64,000 bases of DNA from AP-15 sp963698995 (GTDB lineage Bacteria; Pseudomonadota; Alphaproteobacteria; ATCC43930; CGMCC-115725). Position 1 is the stretch's first letter, and each line of letters begins with the position of its first letter. This document shows positions 18,101-27,454 of this stretch, one piece after another. A program made the translations under genes and the position numbers. A model generated the notes under the pieces. That model did no database searches and was not told where the DNA came from. It saw only the letters and a list, made by a program, of their open reading frames with translations. Location of the stretch: positions 62,001-126,000 of the forward strand of contig CAVOTD010000011.1 of the NCBI GenBank assembly GCA_963698995.1. Reading direction: 5' to 3'.

Positions 18101-18808
18101 ATGGAAAGCCACCGCGTCGTTTCGAGAGATCAGTGGATCGAAGAGCGCAAGGCGCTGCTCGCCAAGGAAAAAGAATTCACCCGGCTGCGCGATAAGCTCA
18201 GCCGTGAGCGGCGCACGCTGTCTTGGGTGCGCGTCGAGAAGGAGTATGTCTTCGAGGGGACAAACGGCAAACAAAGCTTGGCCGAGCTGTTCGCAGCCCG
18301 GCAACAGCTGATCGTCTACCATTTGATGTTCGACCCGGGCTGGGAGGAGGCCTGCTCACGCTGCTCTTTCTGGGCTGATAATTTCAACGGGGTCCTGGTC
18401 CATCTGAACCAGCGCGATGTCAGCCTCGTCGCGATCTCCCGGGCGCCATTGGCAAAGCTCGCGGCATTTCAAAAGCGGATGGGTTGGAGCTTCAATTGGG
18501 TGTCGTCCTTTGCCAGCGACTTCAACCATGATTACGGCGTATCTTTCGCGCCGGAGCAGCTAGGGCAAGGCGAAGTCATTTATAACTATAGGCCGGTCAA
18601 GAACTCGATGTCGGAGCGGCCGGGCATCAGCGTGTTCTGTAAAGACCCTGCCGGAACGATCTTCCACACCTATTCGTGCTATGCCCGCGGCCTCGACATG
18701 CTGAACGTCGCTTATCATTACATCGACCTGACCCCGAAAGGGCGAGACGAAGAGAGTCTTCCCTTCCCGATGGCGTGGGTGCGCTACCACGACGCCTATG
18801 GCGAGTGA
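18101..18808 (+). CDS. DUF899 thioredoxin-like protein, copy 1
   Basis: 235 aa. DUF899 proteins have a thioredoxin fold. Seen: RDQWIEERKALLAKEKEFTR, the EYVFEGTNGKQSLAELF strand, VYHLMFDPGWEEACSRCSFW with a CxxC pair in the place of the thioredoxin active site, FNWVSSFASDFNHDYGVSF, and GISVFCKDPAGTIFHTYSCY. Biochemical role unknown; proposed redox or dithiol-disulfide isomerase-like. ATG 18101 has AAGGAGG upstream. First of a pair, 11 bp before the next gene. Confidence 0.85.
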   Translation: MESHRVVSRDQWIEERKALLAKEKEFTRLRDKLSRERRTLSWVRVEKEYVFEGTNGKQSLAELFAARQQLIVYHLMFDPGWEEACSRCSFWADNFNGVLVHLNQRDVSLVAISRAPLAKLAAFQKRMGWSFNWVSSFASDFNHDYGVSFAPEQLGQGEVIYNYRPVKNSMSERPGISVFCKDPAGTIFHTYSCYARGLDMLNVAYHYIDLTPKGRDEESLPFPMAWVRYHDAYGE

Positions 18809-18819
18809 GGATCGACGCC

Positions 18820-19392
18820 ATGAACTACCGGGAGACCGCGGCGCGGCTGACGGGATATCGCCGCCAGATCGCCGAACTGCGCGACAAGATGCGCGAAGCG
18901 CGAGCCGCAGCTGAGCCCGAAGAAGTACCGGATTATGTCTTCACGAACTCCGACGGCCCCGTGCGCCTCTCCGAGCTCTTTGGAGACAAGCTCGATCTGA
19001 TCGTGATCCACAACATGGGCGCGTCCTGCCCGCATTGCACCTTGTGGGCCGACGGCTTTAACGGCATCTACGATCATCTCGCGAACCGGGCGGCCTTCGT
19101 CGTCTCGAGCCCCGATACACCGGATATCCAGAAGAGGTTTGCGGCAAGCCGCGGCTGGCGCTTCCCGATGGTCAGCCACGACGGCACGACCTTCGCCGCG
19201 GATATGGGCTACCGCTCAAAGGACGATGGTTGGCTGCCGGGTGTGTCTGTGTTCGGAAAGGAGAAGAACCGGATCCTGCGGGTGTCCGACACCGGTTTCA
19301 AACCGGGCGACGATTTCTGTTCACTATGGCACATATTCGATTTGTTGCCGGGCGGTGCCGGAGACTGGGAAGCGAAATTCCAGTACGGATAG
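18820..19392 (+). CDS. DUF899 thioredoxin-like protein, copy 2
   Basis: 190 aa, shorter paralogue of the preceding gene. DYVFTNSDGPVRLSELFGDK, VIHNMGASCPHCTLWADGFN with CPHC as the thioredoxin-like pair, and VSVFGKEKNRILRVSDTGF. It lacks the middle insertion of copy 1. Probably cotranscribed with copy 1 under the ArsR regulator. The two copies may form a heterodimer or act on different partners; nothing in the sequence decides. Confidence 0.85.
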   Translation: MNYRETAARLTGYRRQIAELRDKMREARAAAEPEEVPDYVFTNSDGPVRLSELFGDKLDLIVIHNMGASCPHCTLWADGFNGIYDHLANRAAFVVSSPDTPDIQKRFAASRGWRFPMVSHDGTTFAADMGYRSKDDGWLPGVSVFGKEKNRILRVSDTGFKPGDDFCSLWHIFDLLPGGAGDWEAKFQYG

Positions 19393-19414
19393 AACGCACA
19401 GGAGCCGGCCGCGC

Positions 19415-19442
19415 TTGCCACGACCACCTCTTGTGCTAGCCT
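19415..19442 (+). promoter_or_regulatory. Weak promoter candidate before formamidase gene
   Basis: TTGCCA, 16-bp spacer, TAGCCT, ending 21 bp before ATG 19464, which has its own AGGAGGG ribosome site. Same layout (TTGxCA-16-TAGCxT) as the candidate at 10854. Confidence 0.3.
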
Positions 19443-19463
19443 CGCTCTGCACAGGAGGGCGGC

Positions 19464-20574
19464 ATGAAGAGTATCACGGTCGATTACGGCAAGCGCCTCG
19501 CCGACGAGCCGGGCAAGGGGCACAATCGCTGGCACGAGGCCATCGCATCGGTCATCGAGGTCGCGCCGGGCGAAGAAGTCGAGATAGAGACGCGCGACGC
19601 GTTTGACGGCCAGATTACTACCGCGACCGCCGCCGAAGATCTGCGCCGGTGCGACCTCAACCGCGTGCATCCGCTGACCGGCCCGGTCTTTGTCGGCGGT
19701 GCAGCGCCGGGCGATCTCCTCGAGGTCGAGATCTGCGATATGAAGCCGGCGACCTTCGCGTACACTGTTCAGGTGCCGGGGTTTGGCTTTCTGCGCGACG
19801 CATTCCCCGAGCCTTACATTGCCAAATGGACGATCAAGGACGGCTTCGCCCAGTCGGCCGAGCTGCCCGGCGTGCGCATCCCGGACGGGTCGTTTGTCGG
19901 GGTCATTGGGGTTGCGCCGTCAAGGGCGCTGCGCGAGACCATCCAGCGCCGCGAGGCGAGCCTCCTCAGCCGCGGCGGTATGGTATTGCCGCCTGAGGCG
20001 CAAGGTGCAGTACCGGCGGCGGAGCCGATCGCCTCGGAAGCATTGCGCACGATCCCGCCGCGTGAGAATGGCGGCAACCTCGACATCAAGCAGCTGAGCA
20101 AAGGCGCCCGGCTGATGCTTCCGGTGTTTGTCGATGGCGCCCTGTTCTCGGTCGGCGACGCGCATTTCGCGCAAGGCGACGGTGAGGCCTGCGGCACCGC
20201 GATCGAGATGGCCGGGTCGATCCTCGTGCGGTTCACGGTGCATAAGGGCGAAGCCGAGCGCCGCGGCATCCGCTTCCCGCGCTTTGCTCGCGACGACTAT
20301 TATTTCCCGCCGGAGCTCGCCGCGCCCAAGCGCTTTCTTGCGACGACCGGGATTGTCGATCCGCGATGACGGCACCAATGAGAGCGAGGACGCGACCTTG
20401 AGCGCGCGCAACGCGCTGTTGGCGATGATCGACCTGTTGGTCGAGCGCGGCTGGAACCGGCAGCAGGCCTACGCCATCTGCAGCGTCGCCGTCGACCTCA
20501 AACTGAGCGAACTCGTCGACGTGCCGAACATGGTGGTCAGCGCATTTCTGCCGCTCGACATTTTCGGGCAATAG
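19464..20574 (+). CDS. Acetamidase/formamidase family hydrolase, one frameshift
   Basis: About 369 aa. FmdA/AmdA family: hydrolyses short amides to acid and ammonia in the cytosol. Seen: ATAAEDLRRCDLNRVHPLTG, GPVFVGGAAPGDLLEVEI, FGFLRDAFPEPYIAKW, ENGGNLDIKQLSKGARLMLP (metal-site region) and GDAHFAQGDGEACGTAIEM, all highly conserved. At about 20345-20360 the frame shifts; the tail DGTNESEDATLSARNALLAM and CSVAVDLKLSELVDVPNMVV then ends at 20574 exactly as in the family. The break is thus most likely a sequence error. Substrate amide unknown. Confidence 0.85.
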
Positions 20575-20584
20575 GAGTTCCGCC

Positions 20585-21824
20585 ATGGATTTCGCCGACA
20601 GCCCGGAGCACGCAGAATTCCGCGCCGAATTGCGCCATTGGCTCGAAACCAATCTGCCGCCCGAGATCTGTGTCGACGATGCTGCCGACCAGCGCGTCGC
20701 GCCCGACCGCGAGACGCTCGAAAAGCGCATCGCCTGGCAGAAGAAGATGCACGCCGCCGGCTGGGTCGGCATTTCCTGGCCCAAGGAATATGGCGGCCGC
20801 GGCGCCAATTTCATGCAGCAGGTCATCTTCGACGAGGAGTATTTCCGCGCCCGCGCCCCGATCCTGCCGGCCGCCAGCGCGCTCAACCTGCTGGGCCCGA
20901 CCCTCATCCACTGGGGCACCGAAGAGCAGAAGAAGCGGCATCTGCCGCAGATCCTCAGCGCCGACGAGCTGTGGTGCCAGGGCTATTCCGAGCCCGACGC
21001 CGGCGGCGATCTCGCCAGCCTGCGCACCCGCGCGGTCGACAATGGCGATCATTTCGTCGTCAACGGCCAGAAGGTGTGGACCTCGGGCGCGCATTTCGCC
21101 GATTGGTGCTTTCTGCTTGGTGCGCACCGATCCCGAGGCGCCCAAGCATCACGGCATCAGCTATCTGCTGGTCGACATGAAGACGCCGGGGATCACGGTG
21201 CGCCCGCTGGTGCTGCTCAACGGCCACCGCCATTTCAACGAGGTGTTTTTCGAGGATGTGGCGGTGCCCAAGGAGAATCTGGTCGGGCCGCTGAACGAGG
21301 GCTGGAAGGTCGCGATCACGACCCTGATGTTCGAGCGCAGCGGCGCCGGCGGGCGCGATCACGCCGCGCAGATCGCCCGTCTCGCCGAGCTCGCAAAGCA
21401 ATTCCCGACGCGCCAGGAGCCGGCCTGGAACGAGAGCCATATCCGCCAGCAGCTGGCCCAGCTGGCGATCGACGTCAAGGCGTTGCAGGTGACGCGGCTG
21501 CGCGGGCTGACCCGCCGGCTGCGCGGCGAGCCGCCGGGCCCGGAAGGCTCGATCCTCAAATTGTTCGGCTCGGAGCTGGCGCTGCGCATCGCCGATTTCT
21601 CGTCGACCCTGCTCGGCCCCTACGCGACGGTCGACGCGCCGACCGAGGCGGTGCCCGACGCCGCGCGCTGGCACCACCGCGTGCTCGGCGCCCGGCAATA
21701 CACGATCGCCGGCGGCACCAGCGAGATCCAGCGCAACATCATCGGCGAGCGCGTGCTGGGACTGCCGAAGGCTGATGAGGTGGCGGCGCGGCGCCTGCGA
21801 TCGGGCAGCGAGCGACGGGACTGA
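20585..21824 (+). CDS. Acyl-CoA dehydrogenase, one frameshift
   Basis: About 413 aa FAD enzyme. MDFADSPEHAEFRAELRHWL, GWVGISWPKEYGGRG, LWCQGYSEPDAGGDLASLRT (FAD/substrate loop) and VVNGQKVWTSGAHFADWCF; after a break near 21115-21120 (TTTCTGCTTGG) it goes on as HHGISYLLVDMKTPGITVRP, and ends YTIAGGTSEIQRNIIGERVL, the C-terminal signature with the FAD-binding Gly-Thr-Ser-Glu. First of two adjacent dehydrogenase genes (gap 3 bp), a common arrangement for heterotetrameric acyl-CoA dehydrogenases that act on steroid or branched side chains. Confidence 0.85.
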
Positions 21825-21827
21825 GCG

Positions 21828-22961
21828 ATGGATATCGGCTTTACCGAGGAGCAGGAGCTGCTGCGCGACACCGCGCGGCGCTTCCTCGAGGGCGAGTGCG
21901 ATCACCCAATTCGTGCGCCGGCGAATGGCCGAGCCGGCGGCGGTCACCGACGAATTCTGGCGCAAGCTCGCCGAGCAGGGCTGGCTCGGCATCGTCTATC
22001 CCGAGGAGGACGGCGGCAGCGGGCTCGGGCTCGTCGATCTCGTCGTCTTGATGGAGGAGATGGGGCGCGCGGTCATGCCCGGCCCGTTCCTGTCGACGGT
22101 GTTGCTCGGCGGCGCCGCGATCGCCGAGGCCGGCTCGCCGGCGCAGCGCCGCGAATGGCTGCCGCGGATCGCTGCCGGCGACGCGAAGGCGGCGCTCGCC
22201 TGGACCGAGCCCAATCTGCGCTGGGACGCCGCCGGCATCACGCTCGCGGCGCGCGAGACGCCGGCAGCGGCTTCACCCTCTCCGGCACCAAGCTGTTCGT
22301 CGGCGACGCGCATCTGGCCGACATTCTCGTCGTCGCCGCGCGCACCCGCGACGGCAGCACGATGGAGGACGGCGTCAGCCTGTTCCTGGTGCCGAAGGAC
22401 ACCCCCGGCTTGACGATCACCGTGCTGCCGACGATCGACGAGACCCGCAAATTGTGCGAGGTCCGGCTCGACAATGTCGCGCTGCCGGCGCGCGGCCTTG
22501 CTCGGCGAAAAGCACACGGGCTGGGCGCCGTTGTCGCGGGTCGTCGCGCGCGCCACGGTGGCGCTGTGCCGCCGAGATGTGCGGCGGCGCGCAGCAGGTG
22601 CTCGACATGACCGTCGACTACGCCAAGATTGCGCGTCACCTTTGGCAAGCCGATCGGCAGCTATCAGGGGGTCAAGCACCAGGCCGCCGACATGCTGGTG
22701 GCGATCGAGAACGCCAAGTCGCTGACCTATTACGCCGCCTGGGCGGTCGACCAGGGCCTCGACGAGGCGCCGCTCGCGGTGTCGATGGCCAAGGCCGCCG
22801 CCTCCGACATGACCGCAAGGTCGCCGGCACCGGCATCCAGTTGCATGGCGGCATCGGCATGACCTGGGAGCACGATCTGCAGCTCTATTTCAAGCGCGCC
22901 AAGGCCTCGCGAGGTCGCCTTTGGCGACGCCACCTGGCACCGCGAGCGCGTCGCCCGGCTG
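21828..22961 (+). pseudogene. Acyl-CoA dehydrogenase, second subunit, many frameshifts
   Basis: Pieces in order: MDIGFTEEQELLRDTARRFL, EQGWLGIVYPEEDGGSGLG, VMPGPFLSTVLLGGAAIAEA, GSGFTLSGTKLFVGDAHLAD, EMCGGAQQVLDMTVDYAK, VTFGKPIGSYQGVKHQAADM, GTGIQLHGGIGMTWEHDLQ and ATWHRERVARLM. They follow each other without loss but need at least six single-base corrections (about 21905, 22260, 22495, 22565, 22625, 22815, 22910). The second subunit of such pairs often lacks the catalytic base; this cannot be judged here. The exact stop is unclear; ATG of the next gene is at 22962. Confidence 0.72.
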
Positions 22962-24059
22962 ATGAGCAACTTTGACCGCATCGCCGCGCGCGGCAGAACA
23001 ATTTCGACGCGCTGCGCCTCGTCGCGGCGGTTTCGGTCATCTTTTCGCATTCCTTTCTGATCGCCGAAGGCACGCAAAAGAACGAATGGCTGATCCGGCT
23101 GACCGGCAACCAGTCGATCCTCGGGCTCGCGCGGCGTCTTCGTCTTCTTTGCGATCAGCGGCTTTCTGGTGACCCAGAGCTTCGAGCAGACCGGCAATCC
23201 GCTGCAGTTTCTCGCCAAGCGGGCGTTGCGCATCTTCCCCGGTCTCTTCGTCGCCACCCTGATGTCGGCGTTCGTGCTCGCACCGCTGGTCACGACGCTT
23301 GCCGCTCGGCGCCTATTTGAGCCGGCCGGAGCCCTACCAGTACGTCGTCGGCAACACGTTGCTCGATCAGACCGTGCACGAGTTGCCGGGGGTGTGTTCG
23401 TCAACACTTCCGGTCGGGCTCGAGATCAACGGCTCGCTGTGGACCTTGCGCTCCGAATTCATGATGTACCTGATGGTGCTGGTGCTGGGCGTGCTGCGGC
23501 TGCTGACTTTGCGGATGTCGTTGTTGCTGCTGGCCTTCGGCATGGCCTGCCTGCACTTCGATATGTTCGACGAGCTCGAAAGTGGGGCTGGCTGTTCCAG
23601 GTGCTCAGCGGCTGGGGCTGGCTCGTCGGCTTTTTCGCCGCCGGCATGGTTCTCTACAAGTTGCGCCACACCCGCATCTTCGACGGCCGCATTGCACTCT
23701 TGGCGCTCGCCGGCCTCGTCCTCAGCGTCCCGTTGCGCCAGTTCATCGTGCTGTTTCCGCTGTTCGGCTGCTATCTGGCGTTGTGGCTTGCCCTCAATCC
23801 GCGACTGCCGGTCATTCCGGCGGCGCGCTTCGGCGATCTTTCGTATGGCCTCTACATCTATGGCTGGCCGGTCGAGGAGGCCGTAATGTGGCTCTCCGGC
23901 GGCCGCGCCGCGTGGTGGCAGATATTCCTGATCGCGTTGCCGGCGGCCTCGGCGATCGCCTTTCTGTCCTGGCACCTGGTCGAGCGGCCGATGCTTCGCC
24001 TCAAGCCCGGATCGCGCCGTGCCGGCGCGCGCTACGCCGCGGCGCCGCAACGGGCATAG
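22962..24059 (+). pseudogene. Acyltransferase 3 (OafA/YrhL-like) membrane protein, several frameshifts
   Basis: Multi-pass membrane acyltransferase that transfers acyl groups to cell-surface glycans. N-terminus MSNFDRIAARG then NNFDALRLVAAVSVIFSHSF with the conserved Arg and His of the family, FFAISGFLVTQSFEQTGN, LFVATLMSAFVLAPLVTT, VGLEINGSLWTLRSEFMMYL (conserved ExxFY-like site), LSYGLYIYGWPVEEAVM and the closing SWHLVERPMLRLK. Frames change near 22990, 23130, 23305, 23395 and 23580. Such genes are usually found with O-antigen or capsule loci, so its position behind dehydrogenases is unusual. Confidence 0.75.
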
Positions 24060-24134
24060 TCGAGAAGGCTGGCGCCGGGCTTCGCTCCGCCGCTAGTATG
24101 GCGAAGCGAAGCCAATCTCGAGGGAGACGCGCCG

Positions 24135-24485
24135 ATGCGGATACACAACCTCTATACCGACGCGGACGGCCAATCGCATTTCCGCGACATCGAGGTCGAA
24201 TGGGTCGAGGAGACGCGCGGCGGCAAGCTCTCCAAGCGCCTGCCGGCGACCGGCATCATCTTTCGCGAGGTGCCGCCGACCTACGACCTCGACTGGCATC
24301 CGGCGCCGCGTCGGCAATACATCATCAATCTCGACGCCGGCGTGCAGATCACCGCGAGCGACGGCGAGAGCCGCAAGATCGGCGCCGGCGAGGTCATCCT
24401 GGTCGAGGACACGACCGGCAAGGGGCACCTCTCCAAGGCGGTCGACAACAAGATCCGCAACTGCATCTTCGTACCCATCGAGTAA
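24135..24485 (+). CDS. Cupin-domain protein
   Basis: 116 aa, one cupin barrel. RRQYIINLDAGVQITASDGE and the second motif GAGEVILVEDTTGKGH are present; the metal-binding His set is reduced (only the H of GKGH is clear), so it may not be a dioxygenase. WHPAPRRQYI is typical of small cupins that accompany FAH-family hydrolases. The FAH gene follows after 15 bp, so both are likely one operon. Function in the pathway unknown. Confidence 0.82.
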   Translation: MRIHNLYTDADGQSHFRDIEVEWVEETRGGKLSKRLPATGIIFREVPPTYDLDWHPAPRRQYIINLDAGVQITASDGESRKIGAGEVILVEDTTGKGHLSKAVDNKIRNCIFVPIE

Positions 24486-24500
24486 ATCGGGAGCGCCACC

Positions 24501-25451
24501 ATGAAGCTGCTGTATTTCGACGACTACAAACTGGGCGTGCTGAAGGGCGACAACGTCGTCGACGTGTCGTCGGTCGTGCGCGACATCCCGCACGTCGGGC
24601 CCGGCGACCTGATGAACGGGCTGATCGCGCGCTTTGACCAATACAAGGGGCGGCTCGAAGACGCCGCGGCGAGCGGCCAGGGCCTACCGCTGTCGGCGGT
24701 GCGGCTGCGCGCGCCGTTGCCGAAACCGGACAATATCGACTGCATGGCGGTCAACTACATGGAAGACGGCACCCGCAGCGCGCCGGCGCCGATCAACGCT
24801 TTCCAAAAGACCGCGAACGCGATCATCGGCCCGGGCGAGACGATGGTATTGCCCGACGAGCCGGCGACGATCTTCGAGGGCGAGGCCGAATTGGCGCTGG
24901 TGATCGGCAAGCAGGCGAGCCACGTCAAGGCCGCTGACGCGATGGATTACGTGTTCGGCTACACCTGCTTTATCGACGGCTCGGCGCGCGGGCTGCCGGC
25001 CCCCGGATTTTTCGCGATGAAGTCGCGCGATAGCTTCGCCCCGATCGGGCCGTGGATCGTGACCAAGGACGAAATCCCGGACCCGCAAAAGCTGCAGATC
25101 CGGCTCTACAACAACGGCACTTTGATGCAGAACTTCAACACCAGCGACATGGCTCACAAGATCCCGCGCTGCATCGAGTGGCTGTCTTCGGTCCATACGC
25201 TGGAGCCGGGCGACATCATCGCCACCGGCACCAACCATCGCGGGCTCAACCCTTTCATGGACGGCGACAAGGTCGAGCTCGATATCGAGGGCGTCGGCCA
25301 ACTCGCCTTTACCGTCAAGGACGAGTTGAAGCGCAAATGGGAGCGTATCACCCGGCTGCAGATGCACGAGCGGGCGGCGCAGAAGACCCCCGGCGCCTAT
25401 CCCGACATCACGCCGCAGCTGACCGGCAAACACGCACCCGCGGCTCGCTGA
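24501..25451 (+). CDS. Fumarylacetoacetate hydrolase (FAH) family protein
   Basis: 316 aa. Metal-binding residues of the FAH fold are seen in EGEAELALVIG (two Glu) and VFGYTCFIDGSAR (Asp); substrate-loop motifs MKSRDSFAPIGPWIVT and SDMAHKIPRCIEWLSSVHTL follow; PGDIIATGTNHRGLNPFMDG and GDKVELDIEGVGQLAFTV close the domain. The family hydrolyses or decarboxylates acylpyruvates and ring-cleavage products (fumarylpyruvate, 5-carboxymethyl-2-oxo-hexenedioate and similar). It follows a cupin and precedes an aminotransferase, which suggests a degradative operon. Exact substrate not assignable. Confidence 0.9.
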   Translation: MKLLYFDDYKLGVLKGDNVVDVSSVVRDIPHVGPGDLMNGLIARFDQYKGRLEDAAASGQGLPLSAVRLRAPLPKPDNIDCMAVNYMEDGTRSAPAPINAFQKTANAIIGPGETMVLPDEPATIFEGEAELALVIGKQASHVKAADAMDYVFGYTCFIDGSARGLPAPGFFAMKSRDSFAPIGPWIVTKDEIPDPQKLQIRLYNNGTLMQNFNTSDMAHKIPRCIEWLSSVHTLEPGDIIATGTNHRGLNPFMDGDKVELDIEGVGQLAFTVKDELKRKWERITRLQMHERAAQKTPGAYPDITPQLTGKHAPAAR

Positions 25452-25481
25452 TTTCCGCATTGTCGCTCGACGGCATCTCTT

Positions 25482-25561
25482 CGTCGTTCCCGCGAAAGCG
25501 GGAACCCAGGGCCTCAAGGCCGCAACAATTGCCCCTGGACCCCCGCTTTCGCGGGGGTGAC
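25482..25561. repeat. Dispersed extragenic palindrome, copy A
   Basis: Left arm TTCCCGCGAAAGCGGGAA and right arm CCCCCGCTTTCGCGGGGG, each a palindrome, together flank an inner CCCAGG/CCTGG pair. Same structure as the element at 27316-27390. Lies between the FAH-family gene and the aminotransferase gene and spans the intergenic gap. Confidence 0.75.
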
Positions 25562-25603
25562 GAGAGGATGCTGAACCACGTTGTCGCCAGAAAGGAATAA
25601 ACA

Positions 25604-26850
25604 ATGGCCGCCGGTTTTGCCTACAGCCATCTCTTCAGCAAGGACCTGCCGCCGCCGGCGCCGCGCTGGACCGGCTTCCCGAAATACAATTTCATCGGCG
25701 GCCACAACGATCCCGAGCGCATCCCGGCCGCGGCCTTGGCGAAGGCGGCCAATCGCGGTGCTGGCGCGCGACGGCGCCAATCTCGCGCTCTACAATTTCG
25801 ATGGCCCGCAGGGCTACCGCCGGCTGCGCGAGTTCGTCGTCGCCAAGGTCGCCGGCCGGCCGGCCATCAAATGCTCGGCAGAGGACGTGCTGATCACCTC
25901 GGGCTCCGGCCAGGGCATCGACCTCGTCAACCGTCTGCTGCTCGAACCGCGGCGACACGGTCATCCTCGAGGAGTTCACCTATGGCGGAGCGCTGACCAA
26001 GCTCAACAGGCTTGGCGTCAACGTCATCGGCGCGCCGCTCGATGACGAGGGCCTGCAGGATCGACGCGTTGGCCGGCATCTTCGAGGATCTCGGACGCAA
26101 GGGCATCGTCCCCAAATACCTCTACACGATTCCGACGTACAGAACCCGACCGGCTCGATTATGCCGGCCGAGCGGCGCCGCGAGCTGCTGGCTCTGACCC
26201 GAAAGCACGGTGTCCCGGTGTTCGAGGACGAGTGCTACGCCGACCTGACATGGGACGGCGACGGCCCGCCGTCGCTCTATGCGATGGACCCGCAGCAGGT
26301 CATCCATATCGGCTCGTTCTCGAAGACCTTGGCGCCGTCGCTGCGGCTCGGCTACGCGGTCGCGGATTGGCAGGTGATGAGCCGCCTCGTCGCCTGCAAG
26401 CGCGAGGCCGACAGCGGCACCGGCGCGCTCGATCAGATGGTCGTTGCCGAATATTTCTCACAGGATTTCGGTGAGCATGTCGGCGGGCTGACGCAAACCT
26501 TGCATGAGAAGCTCGACACGATGGTCGAAGCGGTCGAGCGCGAATTCGGGACAGCGGTCGAAAAGATGTGGAAGCCGAAGGGCGGCATCTTCCTGTGGCT
26601 CAAGCTGCCCGACCGGGTCGATGTGACCAAGCTCGTGGCGCCCGCCGCCAAATCCGGGATTGTCTTCAACCCCGGCCCCGAATGGTCGTGCAACCCGGCG
26701 ACCAGCAAATCGCACCTGCGGCTGTGCTTTGCACTGCCGTCGAAGGACCAGATCCGCGAGGGGGTCGCCGCCTTCGCCCGGGTCTGCTTCGAGGAGACCG
26801 GCATCCCCGAGCAGAGCGCCAACATCCGCCGCGCCTCGGCTGCAAGCTGA
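25604..26850 (+). pseudogene. Aminotransferase class I/II (2-aminoadipate/MocR-like type), several frameshifts
   Basis: PLP enzyme of about 415 aa. Pieces: YNFIGGHNDPERIPAAALAK, GANLALYNFDGPQGYRRLRE, EDVLITSGSGQGIDLVNRLL, ILEEFTYGGALTKLNRLGV, GKGIVPKYLYTIPT-like stretch before QNPTGSIMPAERRREL, VFEDECYADLTWDGDGPPSL, HIGSFSKTLAPSLRLGYAVA with the PLP-binding Lys in SFSKT, and the C-terminal PKGGIFLWLKLPDRVD. Frame changes near 25755, 25950, 26065 and 26130. From 26161 to the stop the frame is intact. Related enzymes use 2-oxoglutarate with lysine-derived or aromatic amino acids. No HTH domain is present. Confidence 0.78.
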
Positions 26851-26890
26851 CCGCGACAACCCGTCGCGGCAGCCGGAGCCAATTCCCGGT

Positions 26891-26915
26891 AATTCCCGTC
26901 CAAAACGGGAATTTT
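26891..26915 (+). terminator. Rho-independent terminator after aminotransferase gene
   Basis: AATTCCCGT (26891-26899), loop CCAAA, ACGGGAATT (26905-26913), a perfect 9-bp stem followed by TT, 41 bp after the stop of the aminotransferase gene. Confidence 0.6.
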
Positions 26916-27315
26916 CCGATTTTTGCTGGAAAAGTGCTGTTTGGTCCCAAAAACCTGAAGCTAAATCAAGCCGTTGTCGGCAAATTCCCGTAGCCGCCCA
27001 AAACGCGGAATTACCGCGGAATAACCGGGGATTAAATTCATCGAACCGGGAATTAATCGGGGAAGTTGTTCGGGCCACTGCTTGTGCCGCGGCGGCTAAG
27101 CAGTGGAAGAGGATCAGAAACAGGCCCATTACCTCGCCCCGTCAAAACGCGTTAAAATATGGATTCGGCTGCCGGAGGGTTCTTACTGCAGAAGTTCGCC
27201 GTTTGTGAGGCGCATGCCGATTGCGGAGCCCGGATGAGCTCCGCCATTTCGGTGCGATACGCTCTAAGCAGGCTGTGCGAGAAGTCCGCGACCGCTTCTC
27301 TCAAAGTCCTTTTTC

Positions 27316-27390
27316 CGTCATTCCCGCGCAAGCGGGAATCCAGGGATTTCAAACCACTTGCCCTGGGTCCCCGCTTTCGCGGGGACGACG
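27316..27390. repeat. Dispersed extragenic palindrome, copy B
   Basis: Arms TTCCCGCGCAAGCGGGAA and TCCCCGCTTTCGCGGGGA around a central TCCAGGG...CCCTGG pair. Very similar in the arms to copy A at 25482-25561 and different in the centre, as expected for a two-part mobile palindrome family. Confidence 0.75.
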
Positions 27391-27454
27391 ATTTCGGATG
27401 GACGGCACGGTTTCTTCACAGCCTGTAAGGCGGGGTGGGTGGACCCGACAAAGT

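Larger units (their letters stand above)
26851..27454. other. 604-bp intergenic region with many short AATTCCCG repeats
   Basis: Between the aminotransferase and the glutathione transferase genes. Positions 26880-27065 hold repeated AATTCCCG / CGGGAATT words in both orientations (about five exact, several degenerate such as CGGAATTA and GGGGATTAA). The stretch is AT-rich relative to its surroundings. A terminator hairpin and a dispersed palindrome (listed separately) also lie here. No convincing gene seen. Confidence 0.5.

Noticed and set aside
24076..24112. Promoter/operator before the cupin gene (CTTCGC...GCGAAG)
   Set aside because: Arms of only six bases, no -35 box; likely chance in GC-rich DNA.
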